A stretch of 64,000 bases of DNA from Pomphorhynchus laevis (GCA_012934845.2 WNNJ02000624.1:1-64000); one strand, 5' to 3'; counted from the stretch's first letter, positions 31,670 to 43,503 are shown. The notes: a model not told the origin generated them from the letters alone. Numbers and translations: made by a program.

Positions 31670-32400
31670 TACACCTCCTCGATGTCTGAATGATTCTTCG
31701 CATCGATAGACATAATTCTTATCGATTTTAATTTCATAGTTATGGATTAACACGCAAGCCATGTTTCGGTAAATGCAACGGCATTAGGAAGTTCACACCT
31801 GATTAGTGATTGAATTTCATCAAATTTATTCATGATACTGCGATTATTAGAATACAACATTTAAAGTGTTACGACGTGAGGTTACATAGAGTAAGGCTAT
31901 ATTATTGCTAGAGAATACTAGCCTACAAAAATCATCCAAAGATCTTTATATGGAATTTACAATCTGCAAAGAAGAATGGTGAGCGCGACAGAGGGTTTGA
32001 TCAACACGTAAGTTTACGATTAATCTATAAGCAATAAGGACTCTCAATGTATTGATAAACGCGGTAGCGCTACCTGAAAATTCAAAATTGTTAAATTAAT
32101 TTCACCTAATCCTCGACGTACTTCCAACTCACGTTTAGCAAAGGCAAGACGTTTTTTGTCCTCCTAGTCTAGGTCCAGAAAAATGCGGATGGAGCTCTCC
32201 TTAAGTCGATATTAACTCAACGATGTCAGCTGTATTAAATACATTTAACGAGCTGGGTTTATTATCATTGTGTTGATTAGCACGAAAGGCGGCGATGATA
32301 CGCATACTATTCACAATGCCAATAGGAGAATCGATGAGAACCTTTGATAAATAGGAGATCATCGTTCAGTCGACATTACTTTATCAGTGCAAATTATTCA
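31670..32400 (-). pseudogene. LINE fragment: ORF1 end and endonuclease start
   Basis: Minus strand: SMRIIAAFRANQHNDNKPSS and LNVFNTADIVELIST (ORF1), then RIFLDLD, stop, EDKKRLAFAKRELEVRRGLG and EINLTILNFQVA (ORF1 C-terminus). Then YSNNRSIMNKFDEIQSL and AFTETWLAC, the opening of an APE-type endonuclease, and after a frameshift RHRGGVIVCVK. Multiple stops. Confidence 0.6.
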
Positions 32401-32569
32401 GCCAAATTTGCAATGATTAGGTTTCGACTTCTATCAACCTGTACAATTCGGATACTTTATACACTCCGATGATACTCCGGAACATGCAGTTTAATGTCTT
32501 TGAGATTTGCCGGTATGTAGATAACTTAATCTATGTATTAGCTATAACGTTGTTGTTTGTACTGTGAGA

Positions 32570-33355
32570 AATGGCTGGGTGGTTTTTCTCGGCAATTTGA
32601 TCGACAATCACGCAGTTGTCACCCGCGCATGATATTATTATGGTTCTGATTCACGACGTTTAGCTGAATCTTTGATTCGTTTCGCAAAGTTCTTATCGAC
32701 TCAAGATGTATTCAAAACATCATCGAGAGCACTAACAGCAAGCAGACTAATCTCATTAAGCAAAATTGGGGAAGTTCGACCAATCGGGATAAGTGATGTA
32801 TCAAGAAGTATCATGTCGAGAGCAATTCTGAGAATAGCCCAGCCATCACTACAATAGGTTTGTGGATCTTTACAATTTTGCGCGTCACATCGGGCTGGTA
32901 CAGAATGTGCTGTCCACGCTTTGCGCGAACTACTCACAAAGAAAAAGAGTTTAATATTATTGACAATCGATGCTGACAAGGCCTTCAACCTAATAAAGGA
33001 AAGTCGCTTTAACCAACATGGCATATATATTTCCAGCGCTATAAAAAGCTTTATCAAACCTATATCGAGATACTTATTTACTTGCTACAGGAAAAGAATG
33101 TTGAATCATCAGAAGATTTCACATAAGTCGACGTATTCTCGATAGCAGCCTCCGACTCAGCAACATGCCTTTAATGGTACGCCGATGATGGTAATCTGGG
33201 AGGTACTCCAAGACAAGAACAATGTTCTATGAATTACGTGAACTTGGGGCTCGATATGGCTACCACATAAATGCCACAAAATGCCAAATATACGCCAACG
33301 GAAATGACATCGCAGACATTCGTCGATAATTTGATAATACCAGGGTAACCGTTGT
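32570..33355 (+). pseudogene. RLE-type LINE reverse transcriptase fragment
   Basis: + strand: IGEVRPIGISDVSRSIMSRA, stop after QPSLQ, CGSLQFCASHRAGTECAVHA, LILLTIDADKAFNLI (RT motif A), then in another frame WYADDGNLGGTP (catalytic YADD, about 33178-33213) and, after one more shift, YELRELGARYGYHINATKCQ. Same type as the minus-strand fragment at 9588-10680. Broken by stops and frameshifts, with a deletion between motifs A and C. Confidence 0.7.
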
Positions 33356-33996
33356 CGAGAATAGACTGTAGAGAATAACATTTGTGGAATATACTTTAAT
33401 ATCCAGTATTCGAATGAATACTGAACGTATATTACACATATCAGTATCAAACCTTTTATACTAGTTTAATGATGATGGGGACTGGGTTCACTGTTACAGT
33501 CGGAGATAGTGATTTCAAGGTTTCATGTTCAAACAAGGTCATTTCACTCTTTAGTGGACATATAAATTGCACTGGATGTTCGAAATGTTTTGAACGTGAT
33601 ATATTCGATTGAATTTTTTACGACGGTAGATTATCGTTTCTTTACACACTTGCATTTTTTTATACAATGGCATCTATGAATTACTCATGATTTGCCGGGT
33701 ATCGACTACGGCATTCGTTTTCGACAGCATGAAAAGTATTAAATGTTATCATAGACTTAAATTGTATGTATATTTTGGCGGAAATATGAAGTTCCGCTTG
33801 TAGCAATTTTACCTCTGAAAGCAGCTCAGCAGTATCTTTTCCTGAACACAAGTCACATATAAAATGATTTTCGCCCTGGTAGGATTAGATTAGAGCGTGA
33901 CCGTCATTCATACACTGCAATTGTCACTGTAACATAGATGTTAGATTTGCTCTTGACTGTCCTTGGCTTTGCAGATTGCATTATTCTTATTACTCA
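33356..33996. other. Nothing recognised
   Basis: Mixed-composition sequence between two LINE fragments; no clear motif on either strand. Confidence 0.4.
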
Positions 33997-34720
33997 TCAT
34001 ATTCGAGCATTTTTCATGATTCCCTTCCTGTTGATGAATGTCTCCAATTCCGAAAGCACTATTCGCTCCAAGAGTTTGTAAGATATGAATGTAAGGCTGA
34101 TTGGACGGTAGTTCGATAAACGTGATTTATTTCCTTTCTTATAGATCGGGCACACTATTGCGGTTCTCCAGTCATCAGGTAAGGTCGATGTACATAACGA
34201 GGCAACAAATAGGCGATGAAGAGGTGTACATACAGTGGTAGCGAGTTTACGTAGGGCAATTGACGGTATGCCGTCTGGCCCAGAGGAATTAGTTCTTGGT
34301 AGTCTTCTTAGTTCCGAGAATACATTATTCAGTTGAACGATTTTTAGGCATTCGTCTAGATTAGCTGAGGTATTATTCCTTTCGAAACGTCGGAACGTTA
34401 CCTTTACTGAGCCTCGAAAGTGCCGTGCCCAGTTCTGTATTTGTGAAATGCCAAGTTGCGTTTTTTGATTGTCTGTCTTACAGATTGTACGAGCCACTGA
34501 TTTGCTTGTCTTGGTTTCGTTTTTACGTTCATGGTAGGTAAAAATATGTCAATCAGGTGACGGAGCACGTCTTCAAAATCGTTCCATGCCATGTTTACGC
34601 CTACGGAGAATGGATCAAGCCACTGATGATGTGACAAAAGTGCGGCAATAGTGGTGTAGTCAGTTTTGTATACGTTGATTCTGGAAACAGGAGGCACAAG
34701 ATCATTGACGATGTTTGAAA
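33997..34720 (-). pseudogene. LINE reverse transcriptase, N-terminal part
   Basis: NQWLVQSVRQTIKKRNLAFH, then in the next frame VFSELRRLPRTNSSGPDGIP, IVCPIYKKGNKSRLSNYRPI and SLTFISYKLLERIV: RT domains 0 to 2 of a CR1/Jockey-type enzyme. Catalytic motifs A and C lie beyond the truncation. Confidence 0.7.
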
Positions 34721-35497
34721 ATGCCAGTTCTATAATTAGCACCCGATGATCACTGGATCCTAAGGGAGGCCTAAAGTGTATGTGTTTGACGTCATTGATG
34801 TTTTTTTGAGAGGCACAAGTGGACATGTTGCACTAGGTCATGGTCTATGAAATATTACAAAAGTAATTTTGACTCAATGTCACAGTTTTCCGTTTGTGAA
34901 TAATCATTCCAACTTACATGAGACATATTGAAGTCACCGCAGATTAACAGTCCCTTCCTATGCAAGTGACAGATGATCGAATTCATAATGTCGATAGTTG
35001 GTGATCTGGGAGAGCGATAGAACAAACCAACAGTAATATGCGATTCCATGTTGGATTTAACTTTGATCCAGATGAGTTCGTTACCGGTTGAGTTATCAAC
35101 AGTTGATTCAAGAATTTCACTGTATAGAGCATCAGAAACAAATATGGTCACACCTCCACCACGTGAAGTTCTGTCTGCTCTGTGAACACTGTACCCCGGT
35201 ATTGCGATTTCAGTATCACTGATCGACGATAAGAGCCATGTTTCAGTAAGTGCTAACTAAGATTTCAAAATTATCATCCTGTGTTAGATGAGACAGTTCG
35301 TCAAGTTTATTCGGTAAGCTCAGAACATTAGAAAACATTACACGAAAATTGCAGAAGTCATTATTGGACATCGGCGCCATCGGAGAGTGAACTTTGATAT
35401 TTGCCCGGTTGAGGTTGTCAAAAATACTATTTAACGGCGTAACTGTTTCTGTGGGGTAGCGGCGCACATAGTACGTCTGTGATCTACTGCGACACAA
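34720..35497 (-). pseudogene. LINE APE-type endonuclease domain
   Basis: FSNVLSLPNKLDELSHLTQ (35497-35243), then SRGGGVTIFVSDALY, ITVGLFYRSPRSPTIDIM, LLICGDFNMSHVSW (GDFN) and LGSSDHRVLIIEL (SDH catalytic block) at 34740-34790. Domain complete in content but split by frameshifts. Confidence 0.7.
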
Positions 35498-35576
35498 AGC
35501 TTCTGGACGTCCCCAGAGGTTACGAGTTGATTGCGAAGAGCGAAGTTTGGCCGCCAGTTCGTACGCTTGTGTCGCA

Positions 35577-36341
35577 CTACTTAAAAATTCTGAATTGATA
35601 TGTTAACTTCTCCATTTTGTCTCCTCTCTCTATTAGTTCCAGTTTAGCGAGTTTTAGTCGAGCTCGTTCGTCTGGATCTAGATCTTGGAGAATATTCAGT
35701 CCAGTATCACGAAGTTTATACCGTTGTGAGAATACATTATCTCTCATTGTTTTGTTCTGAAATACTATTTTTAGAAGCCTTGGTCTCCCATCTTGTTGAC
35801 GCTTACCCAAGCGAATCAAATTCACAATACGTATAGAATTAAATTCGTCTACGTTCTTTGATGACATCATCGTAGAGAGGAGCGTGATTATCATATCCAT
35901 GTCCTCTTTCAGTCGATAATGATGATTCAAACTGGAAGGTGCCCTGAGATTAGCTACTAGCAAACAGCGGGCACGATATTCCTCTGTATGTATAATAGAT
36001 CTCCTATGGTTTGAATTGTAATTGCTCGGAGTATTCGATGGTGTCAACGGTACATGATTGAAAACTTCCTGTGTTGCCTTTTAAGGAGTGTGGTCGTGAT
36101 TGTTACTTTGAGATTCGCTTTGTCGGGACATTTGAGAATTTTCTCTTTGACATTTAGTTGAACTATTATCAGGTATTTCATCCGATGTTTTCATCATTCG
36201 CAGATACCGTTGGTTTCTGTTCCACACGCGGGCCGAACTGGGTATTATATGTGTACACGGCGATTTGGGAGCTAGAAGCTGCTCTGTAGAAACATTGAGG
36301 AAAGGTAGGTCCTCTGAATTTCGTGTGGTTGGCTTAGACAT
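35577..36341 (-). pseudogene. LINE ORF1 protein
   Basis: Two minus frames: 36341-36081 (Ser/Pro-rich, RQSESQSNNHDHTP) and 36047-35577, reading RCLLVANLRAPSSLNHHYRL, NSIRIVNLIRLGKRQQDGRP, RLLKIVFQNKTM and ILQDLDPDERARLKLAKLEL. The second has the nVR..NL.....RLGk...RPRlLKv core of nucleic-acid-binding LINE ORF1 proteins. Confidence 0.6.
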
Positions 36342-36370
36342 GGAATGTGGGGTAGATACATTAGTTATAA

Positions 36371-36488
36371 CAATTTACGGCTCCGTCACTGTCTCGGTAG
36401 ATTTATCATAAACTTGACAAAATTCACCTTGCTGCGATACAATTTGCGGCTCCTTCACTGTCTCAGTAGATTTATCAGAAATTTGGAT
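36371..36488. repeat. Tandem repeat, 69-bp unit, about 1.7 copies
   Basis: CAATTTACGGCTCCGTCACT at 36371 and CAATTTGCGGCTCCTTCACT at 36440 start two units with a few substitutions. Lies at the 5' (minus) edge of the LINE, next to the hAT element. Confidence 0.85.
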
Positions 36489-38361
36489 CTCAACCTGGGC
36501 GATATCGCCCACTAGTGGGCGAAAATATTTTCCAGGTGGGCGATTTTGTTTGTGAACATTGGTAAAAACATAGAAGAAAAATCTTATAAATTTTTTTATG
36601 TAAAAGTTTAAATTTATTTCTTAAACATTTATTGTTAAATCTACACAAGATTTTAATGTTCACATGCAGGAAACTTTAACTTTTAAATGTGTTAGTCGTT
36701 TTTTTTATTGAAAAAAGTCGAATTTGTTATTAATTGCATGGTAAAAAATTATTTTTGGCACCTAGTTTATTATAAAAATTATCCCTTACTATGACAGAAG
36801 AAAAAAATATGGCGCAAATACAGTGCAGAGTATTTAGCTTTTGGATTCATCAAAAGTCCCTATGAGAAAGATATTCCATTATGTCTTTTATGTCGCAAAC
36901 CGTTCTCTAATGAAGCTATGAAACCTTCAAGGCTCCTCGAACACCAGAAAAGTGTCCATGCTAAAAAATTAGATAAAGGAATTGAATATTTTCAAAAAGA
37001 AAAAGAAATTTTTGAAAAAAGTCCAACTCTTACTGGTTTGTTTAAAAAACAAATACCATTTGAAAATTTGATATCATGTGCTACTGACGGAGCCCCTGCT
37101 ATGATTGGAATACATAAGGGGTTTATTTCATTTTTAAAGAAGATTTGTCCAACAATATTAACTATCCACTGTATTAAACATCGTCATAACTTGGTGGCAA
37201 AGAACATAAGTCCTATTCTTCTTTAAGGCTTGTCATCCAAGTAGTAAACAAGATAAAGACAAATCTAAAGTGTGACAGATTGTTTCAGATTTTCTGTAAA
37301 GACAATAATGAGCAATACAATATATTACTTCACACTGAAATACGATGGTTATCTAAAGGTAATTGCCTTGCAAGATATGTTTGCCTTTTTGACACAATTA
37401 TTTCTTTCCTGGAAGAAAATAAATTCGATGGAAGATACGAGCTGAATGCCCATAAAAACAATATAAACTTTATGGCATTTATTTTCAGAAAGCTTAATGA
37501 AATATCGCTGAAATTGCAAGGAAAACTTGTTACTCTGATCGACTGTAAGCGTACTATTAAGGCCTTTACAGAGAACAGAAGTTTTTAAGAACAACTTATT
37601 GAAGAGAAACTTTAAAAATATGCAAGAGATGAAAAATGTAGTCTTTTCTTTATGATCAAGACTTATTCAATTATTCTGAATACTTGTCTACTCTAAAGCA
37701 GGAATTTCTTAGTAGGTTTTCGGATTTATTTTCTTTGCATATTAAGCCATGGATGATTTACCCCTTTGGCTGTAATATGGAATGTGTTAAAGAAAACATT
37801 CAAAAAGAACTTATCGATCTTCAATGCAATGAAGAATTGAAATATAAATATGAAAAGGACGGACAATTTGGATTATGGATGAAACAGTCGGCGAAGTTTT
37901 TATATATCCTACGGTTTAGACTGAAATGACCAATATTTTGCTGTGTTTTTCGTCTTCTTATTTAGTGGAATGTGGTTTTAGTACAGTAAATAAAATAATA
38001 ACTAAAGAAAGAAATAGAATAGACATATGTTCGAGAGGTAACGTGAGAATGAAGCTTACAAACTTTAAGCCTAAAATTGTGGAAATAGTAAAAAACATCA
38101 AAACCAAGGACCACATTAAATTTATTTATTTATATATTTTTTCAAATTCGGTTTATTTATTATTCATCGATAATCTAACTGAGGCTTGTAACTTTATAAT
38201 ACAGATCTACATATTATGATTTAACATCCATATATCTACTGTTATTATTACATGAATATTAAGTTTTATATAAAATTTAAAACAGTTTTTCTGTCAAGGT
38301 GGGCGATATTAAAAAAATGTTCAAAAGTGGGCGATGATTGAAAAAAGGTTGAGAAACACTG
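36489..38361 (+). mobile_element. hAT-superfamily transposon (ZBED5-like), internally deleted
   Basis: The left end TCTCAACCTGGGCGATATCG and the right end (GTGGGCGATGATTG..GGTTGAGAAACACTG) share an imperfect terminal inverted repeat, ATCGCCCAC with TCTCAACC. The outermost CAGTGTTT of the right end is lost on the left. Carries a broken transposase. No convincing 8-bp target duplication found. Confidence 0.75.
36800..38216 (+). pseudogene. hAT transposase, ZBED5/SCAND3-like
   Basis: + strand frames read KIWRKYSAEYLAFGFIKSPY, DIPLCLLCRKPFSNEAM and RLLEHQKSVH (a BED-like C..C..H..H finger), then after a jump ENLISCATDGAPAMIG with the catalytic-core Asp, TIHCIKHRHNLVAKN, LLHTEIRWLSKGNCLARYVC, LKLQGKLVTLIDC and a C-terminal dimerisation region (SSYLVECGFSTVNKIITKER). 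About 150 residues between finger and core are missing, and at least three frame breaks separate the pieces. A dead copy. Confidence 0.8.
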
Positions 38362-38889
38362 CGTTAAATAGTGAAATAGCAACTTATTACAATAATATGC
38401 ACAATCGATAACAGATAACAGATAACGACAACGAGATCTGCTGCAACGAGTTTCAACGACAACGAAAACTAATTGTAATACAATAATTATCATTCACAAT
38501 GTAAAAATCCGAAGATGTATAAATATCTTTTATCTCTACAAGTTGGATGTGACACACCTGACTGTGATATTTAAACAACGATTGCCTGTTCAGAAGATAC
38601 GGTAAATTCTTTGTCGACAAAGCTATTTTGTGGATTCTGCTGTGCTCGAATGATAGGCAAGCTACATATTGATTTACAATCACAAAGTGGTTTAGAAACT
38701 GAGCAGAAAACTTGTAAATTAGGAATTGGAAGTGGTAATTACGTTTATAAAAATGTGAAATTTATCCCCGAAACGGATACTATAAATATCAGACCAGTCA
38801 ATATGCCCGGCTATTAATACATTACTTACTCTTCGCCGGTCTCATCTCCACATATTACGTACCAAATGCAACTCCTTTTGGCAGCATAA
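38362..38889. other. Unrecognised stretch with one open frame
   Basis: A + strand frame at 38611-38817 (68 codons, including FCGFCCARMIGKLHIDL and TDTINIRPVNMPGY) has no family I recognise. Could be a 5' LINE region or chance. Confidence 0.3.
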
Positions 38890-40410
38890 AATCAACACTT
38901 CATTAAACTCCAGGTGTCCCTGGCATACTTTTAACTCAATCCTTTCTCGCTCCTCTTCATCTTACAACATCAATACCCATGATTATTCGTCATTTCTTCA
39001 GATCAAAGTATTCACGTTGCTCTCTCACAACCTCGTCTCCATTCCATCTCACTGCTACTCGCCTCGACTCATCCTCCCAGAACTCTTTCATATTCTCCCG
39101 GTATCACCTGCGAAGTATCATCTGTCCTCATGTCCTTGCCCAACAAAACCTTACCTGATGATCCCCTGCCTACCCCCATTCTTAAATCCATATGCTTATT
39201 GATATCCACTTTCCTCACCACCTTGTCTAACTCGTCCATCCACAGTCGTATATTTCCATCACACTGGAAATCCGCCATCGTTCGTTTTCTTCTAAAGAAA
39301 CAATCGATGGACCCGTCACTTACTTCTAGCTATCGCTACATTTCACTCCTCCCTAGTCTTTCCAAGCTATTAGAGCGCCTTATCTTTATGCATATCAACG
39401 TTTATCTCTTTTCATTCAATCTGTACCCTTCTTTCCAACCGCTTTCCGCTCTAATCATTCCACATAAATCGCCTGCATAAAAGTTTACAATCACCTACTC
39501 ATTTCTCGTGATAAGACATTCTCATATGCTTATACACCTGCCCATTGCATACATGATATCGCAATTTCTGCCTCCAACTGTCTTTCTTCTATCTAGAAAC
39601 GTCTCTCCCATCTTCGCCTCGTTCTAAACCCAGACAAGTCTAAAACAATGTGGATCTTTCCCCGTCAACCTAACATATCTCCTCCCCCTGTATATTTTGC
39701 CTCATCGATCATCCCCGTAGTCCATAATCTCACGTTCTTAGGATTCCATTTCGATTATCACATTTCTCTTAAACCCTTCGTCCGCTATAAAATCCGCTCG
39801 TCTTTATTAATTATCCGTCACATCCGCCGTATCCATCCCCTTATTGATTTCCGTTCCTTATGTCTCTTCTGTCATAGTTTCTTTCCCTAAAATCAATTAC
39901 TGCCTCAGCCTTTTCGCCAATTCTCCAAAATCCATCATCCTACCCCTACAACGCATCATCAACTACGCCGTTTGAGTGCTCCTACATATCCGTCACTTTG
40001 ACCACACATGCACATATATTAACAACTCTCCTGGCCTATCGCCCACATTCGCATACAACTCCGCCTTCTTTTCGTAACTTTTCGTCTCATAGCTGCCGGC
40101 TCCCCATAGTTCATCAACCTCCCTTTATTAGACGACACTCGACCCACCTCTCTCTATCGATGCGTTCCCGTCATTCCCTCATACTCTACGTTCCCAATTA
40201 CTCTAACAACTACGGTATCCGATCCTTCCTCGTCGTTGCCCCACTCACCTGGAATTTGCTCACACTTGACGTTCGCCGCGCTCCCTTCTTTATTGCATTC
40301 AAATACCGCCTCCGTACCCACCTCCTCGAAACATGATTTAGATTTTCTTATTGTTGTGGTCATGTAAGCGTGTGCCGTCACGCATTTGCCACGTAAAATA
40401 AATCTTTTTT
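38890..40410 (+). mobile_element. CR1-like LINE copy, 5' truncated, palm deleted
   Basis: Reads FPSHWKSAIVRFLLKKQSMD, SLLPSLSKLLERLIF, then YNHLLISRDKT jumps to HDIAISASNCLSS and LRLVLNPDKSKTMWIFPRQP, so the segment with motif A and YADD is deleted. The C-terminus RSRHSLILYVPNYSNNYGIR matches the copies ending at 47941 and 63373 (RSCNSLLLHVPNYSTSFGLR). The 3' end GCATTTGCCACGTAAAATAA is shared with the copy at 47885. C+T-rich coding strand unlike the AT-rich surroundings. Confidence 0.75.
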
Positions 40411-40850
40411 TACTGTTAGATATTATTCACGAACCTTCTCGCTACGTACCACCAATAGCAATCAGTCTATCAGAAGTCAGTATCAATCGACGAATACGGC
40501 GTCAGATATATTCCAAAATGATATTGCATGTTCTGTCCTAAAATTTAACTAATAGCAAATCTAAACCTATTCAATTAGGCAATTGTACCCGAGAGACCGG
40601 GCATGTTCCGTACACAGTGTACAATCACATATTGTCACTTTCGCATAATTTGAGCAATACTTATAGTGGCTCTGTTTTAGGAACTAATAAGATTTTAACA
40701 CCGAGTGTGAAAAACAACGAGTAAATTATGATCGATCAAGCTGTGTAATATTCGCTAGTATATCCGAATCGAGTTATTCCACTCCACAAGATCGATAAGA
40801 TGATCCCCTTGTGCGTTCAGTTATATCAACTATGTCTAGAAAGAAAGAGG
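40411..40850. other. Nothing recognised
   Basis: Between two LINE fragments; no motif found. Confidence 0.4.
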
Positions 40851-40854
40851 ATGA

Positions 40855-42110
40855 AATTGCTAAATAACATAGAAAAGTCAAGAAGCTTTTCCGTCTAGGT
40901 AGTCTTATAGGTGAAAACGTCCGATTATTAAATATGATTCTCACATCATCTGAAGAAGTGTCGATTTTATTTGCACGTGGCATAATGTTAAAGAGTCGCA
41001 ACGTTCGCATATTTAAATATCAATCGCGCAATGAAAGGGAACGTCTTGCGAAGGCCAAAAATAAATGAGAGCGTTTAGTTTCTGGAGAAATAAACCTTTG
41101 CATACGAGATTTTCACGTCTGCCATCACAGACCTTTTGTTCAATAAACATCATCTGCCTTACCGTGAATCAAGATCATTACGAATGTTAGTTGATTTTAA
41201 AGAAGTCAGTCAATCAGGTGACTTGAAAAATGCGTGTGACCTCTCAATCAAAGTTGGCTACTCTAATTTGTGTAGCTTACTTAGTAATTTAGACAAATTT
41301 CAATGCTATATGGTGTCATCAAATTATGTTTTTGCAATTTCTGAAATTTGCCTCCATGATAGTACAATTGAAAGCATAATGATCGTAGATGATTATCATT
41401 TTGTTCAGGTAGACAGAGCGCCGCATCGTAGAAGTGGGGAAGTTACTTTTTACATTAAATCTAACATAACTATGAATATTGTGATGGAATACATAAACAG
41501 TTTACCTTGATGTTCTATATGGAACGCCTCAAATTGACTGCCTGGATGAGAAATTTCGTGTTTTAGTAAGACGTGCATTACATGGTACTAATTCGTGCAT
41601 TTTGGTCGAAGACTTTAACATTCCCGGAACTAATATTTGCATTGATAGTTCGACTATGTAATTCGGATGTGCAGCGGATGGGAAGCTCTGGAAATTTATG
41701 AATGAAGAACTTCTACTTACTTACCATGTTAATTGTTCCACTAGATTTCCTTCCACGCATTCTCTAGTTCTCGATCTTGTCTTTTCACGGACAATTAACG
41801 ACATCTATAGCCTGTGATATGAAACTCCAACTTGTGGCAGTGATCACTTCGTTATAAGGTTTAGTATTAATATACAAGGTGGTCAAATAGGCGACAACGC
41901 TGAGCTTGTATTATCAAAGCATATGTGGCATCGTACGGACGAATCTCATCTTTTAGAATATGCATCACCTGTAAAGTTGGGCAATTCTAGCTCTGATGTT
42001 AATGAACGTTGGCAATCAATTCAAATATCTAATAATGATATCAGATCACTTTGCTCAAAGGAAACAATTATTGCGGTCTAAACGAACTAAACCAGCATGG
42101 TTTAATGATG
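40855..42110 (+). pseudogene. LINE fragment: ORF1 end and endonuclease
   Basis: + strand: KVKKLFRLGSLIGENVRLLN and MILTSSEEVSILFARG (ORF1), KYQSRNERERLAKAKNK. Then endonuclease: VGYSNLCSLLSNLDKFQCYM, ISEICLHDSTIESIM, RRSGEVTFYIKSN and, in another frame, CILVEDFNIPG (GDFN with G to E), HSLVLDLVFSRTINDI and CGSDHFVIRFSIN. Ends in the start of a linker before repeat A interrupts it. Confidence 0.7.
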
Positions 42111-42124
42111 AATTGAAGACACTA

Positions 42125-42580
42125 ATAATTTAAATCAGTTACTGAGTCTACGTATTTAATATAGTTATAAAATTATAAATAGATAGTAATGCTAAATCAA
42201 AATTTAATAATTAAATAATAAATAATCATAAATAATAAATAATTCTTATAATATTTTATATAATTTATATCAAGTTAAAATAAAAAATTGAAATTTAAAA
42301 TAAAATTCAATTTTGATGAATTGACTAATAACAGACGTTGTATCATAATATAGGTTAATGGCTACCATAAGGAACTGATACGCAATCATTTTTCCTCCCA
42401 TATTCCTCGAAGCAACATATCAGCGGGGCCAAATATATGCTAATGACGTATTTCCTCTGATGAAATTTAATTATATAGTATATCATTCTAAAAAAAGAAA
42501 TATATTATTTAATATTCATCCACAAAAATTTTCCGCTAATGATTTTAAATTTATTTTTAATATTATTGTGTTTAATTTTC
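42125..42580 (+). repeat. Repeat A, full-length copy inside a LINE
   Basis: CAGTTACTGAGTCTACGTAT through TATATCAAGTTAAAATAAAA, ACTAATAACAGACGTTGTAT, CATATCAGCGGGGCC, GCTAATGACGTATTTCCTCT to AATATTATTGTGTTT. Flanked on both sides by copies of the same LINE endonuclease segment. Confidence 0.8.
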
Positions 42581-42584
42581 CCAC

Positions 42585-42725
42585 GAGATTTCCTTCGACA
42601 TATTATTAAATTCTCAATCTTATTTTTCACGGACGATTAAGGACATCTATAACCTGAACTATGAAGCTCCAACCAGTGGTAGTGATCACTACGTTATAAG
42701 GTTTAGTTTTAATATACAAGGTTAA
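42585..42725 (+). pseudogene. Duplicated LINE endonuclease segment
   Basis: CACGAGATTTCCTTCGACA to GGTTTAGTTTTAATATACAA is a diverged copy of 41740-41880 (CACTAGATTTCCTTCCACG onward), the stretch before and including the GSDH catalytic block. Confidence 0.75.
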
Positions 42726-42826
42726 TATAAGGGTATATAAGGTTAAATAATATATAACCTTATATATAATATGTAAGGGTATATAATAACCTTATATAAC
42801 CTTATATAATGTTAATATACTCAAAA
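42717..42826. repeat. AT-rich tandem and palindromic repeat
   Basis: Repeated AACCTTATATA and its complement TATATAAGGTT, at least six times in both orientations within 110 bp. Confidence 0.8.
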
Positions 42827-43098
42827 AAGTTTGAGAGATAAATAACACAAAAACGATTTCAGAAAAACGATTTCAAAAGAACGACTTAAGAAAATAATGA
42901 ACTAACGACTTGAGAAGGCTCCGACGGCTACAAAGTGGCATTGAAGACATAAGCTTATACACACACTATCAAAACCAATCAACGCTATAACTACAACGGT
43001 AATCTCTTGGTCAATTAATACTCACAATAAAATACACAACAAGATAATATAACACACAATTATAATAACTACTTACAACTAGGAGCTAGCGAAACAAC

Positions 43099-43503
43099 GT
43101 GAAGCAAGTGATTCGAAACACAACCATGCCCGAATCTGGTCAGTGCTCGACCTGTCAGAGAACATTCAGACTGACAGTTACCGGGACAATTCATCATCAT
43201 AGACCAAAACCTGATTGTCCGGGTTCTGGACGGGCACATATTATACACGACATCTCTGGAAATATAAACTCTCTTCGCGCCCCGCTAAACGGTGATATGC
43301 AGTCAAACCTGGATACGGACTCCGATTTAGCGACTTGTTACACCCACCTGTGTGTTTTAATGTTTAAGGGTGTATGCACAGTTCGAAGGATTCCCTGCGC
43401 CGCTCGACCAGAAATTGCAACCCGCCTGTCTGATTTGATTTCTGCGATTGTGTCGGACGTTGGAGATGAACGAGACTGGATAGCCTTGCTAACCTTCCCC
43501 TAG
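43099..43503 (+). pseudogene. RLE LINE, N-terminal zinc-finger region
   Basis: 134 codons. CSTCQRTFRLTVTGTIHHHR then CPGSGRAH forms a C2H2-like finger (C..C..H..C) placed where RLE-type LINEs bind DNA. Then HLCVLMFKGVCTVRRIPCAA and DERDWIALLTFP, a helical region preceding RT. The frame stops at TAG and continues in another (VFRVPQRNN). Confidence 0.6.

Larger units (their letters stand above)
33997..36341 (-). mobile_element. CR1/Jockey-like LINE, 5' two-thirds
   Basis: Minus-strand order: ORF1 (36341-35577), endonuclease (35497-34720), start of RT (34720-33997). RT stops after motif 2 (LLERIVLSELETFINRKG); palm and 3' end are missing. Several frameshifts divide ORF2, so it is inactive. Confidence 0.75.

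Noticed and set aside
36430-38375. 8-bp target duplication for the hAT element
   Set aside because: Left end lacks the terminal CAGTG and flanks do not match; cannot be supported.
38611-38817. Small host gene encoding a 68-residue Cys-containing protein
   Set aside because: No splice context, family or conservation clue; too short to call between transposons.
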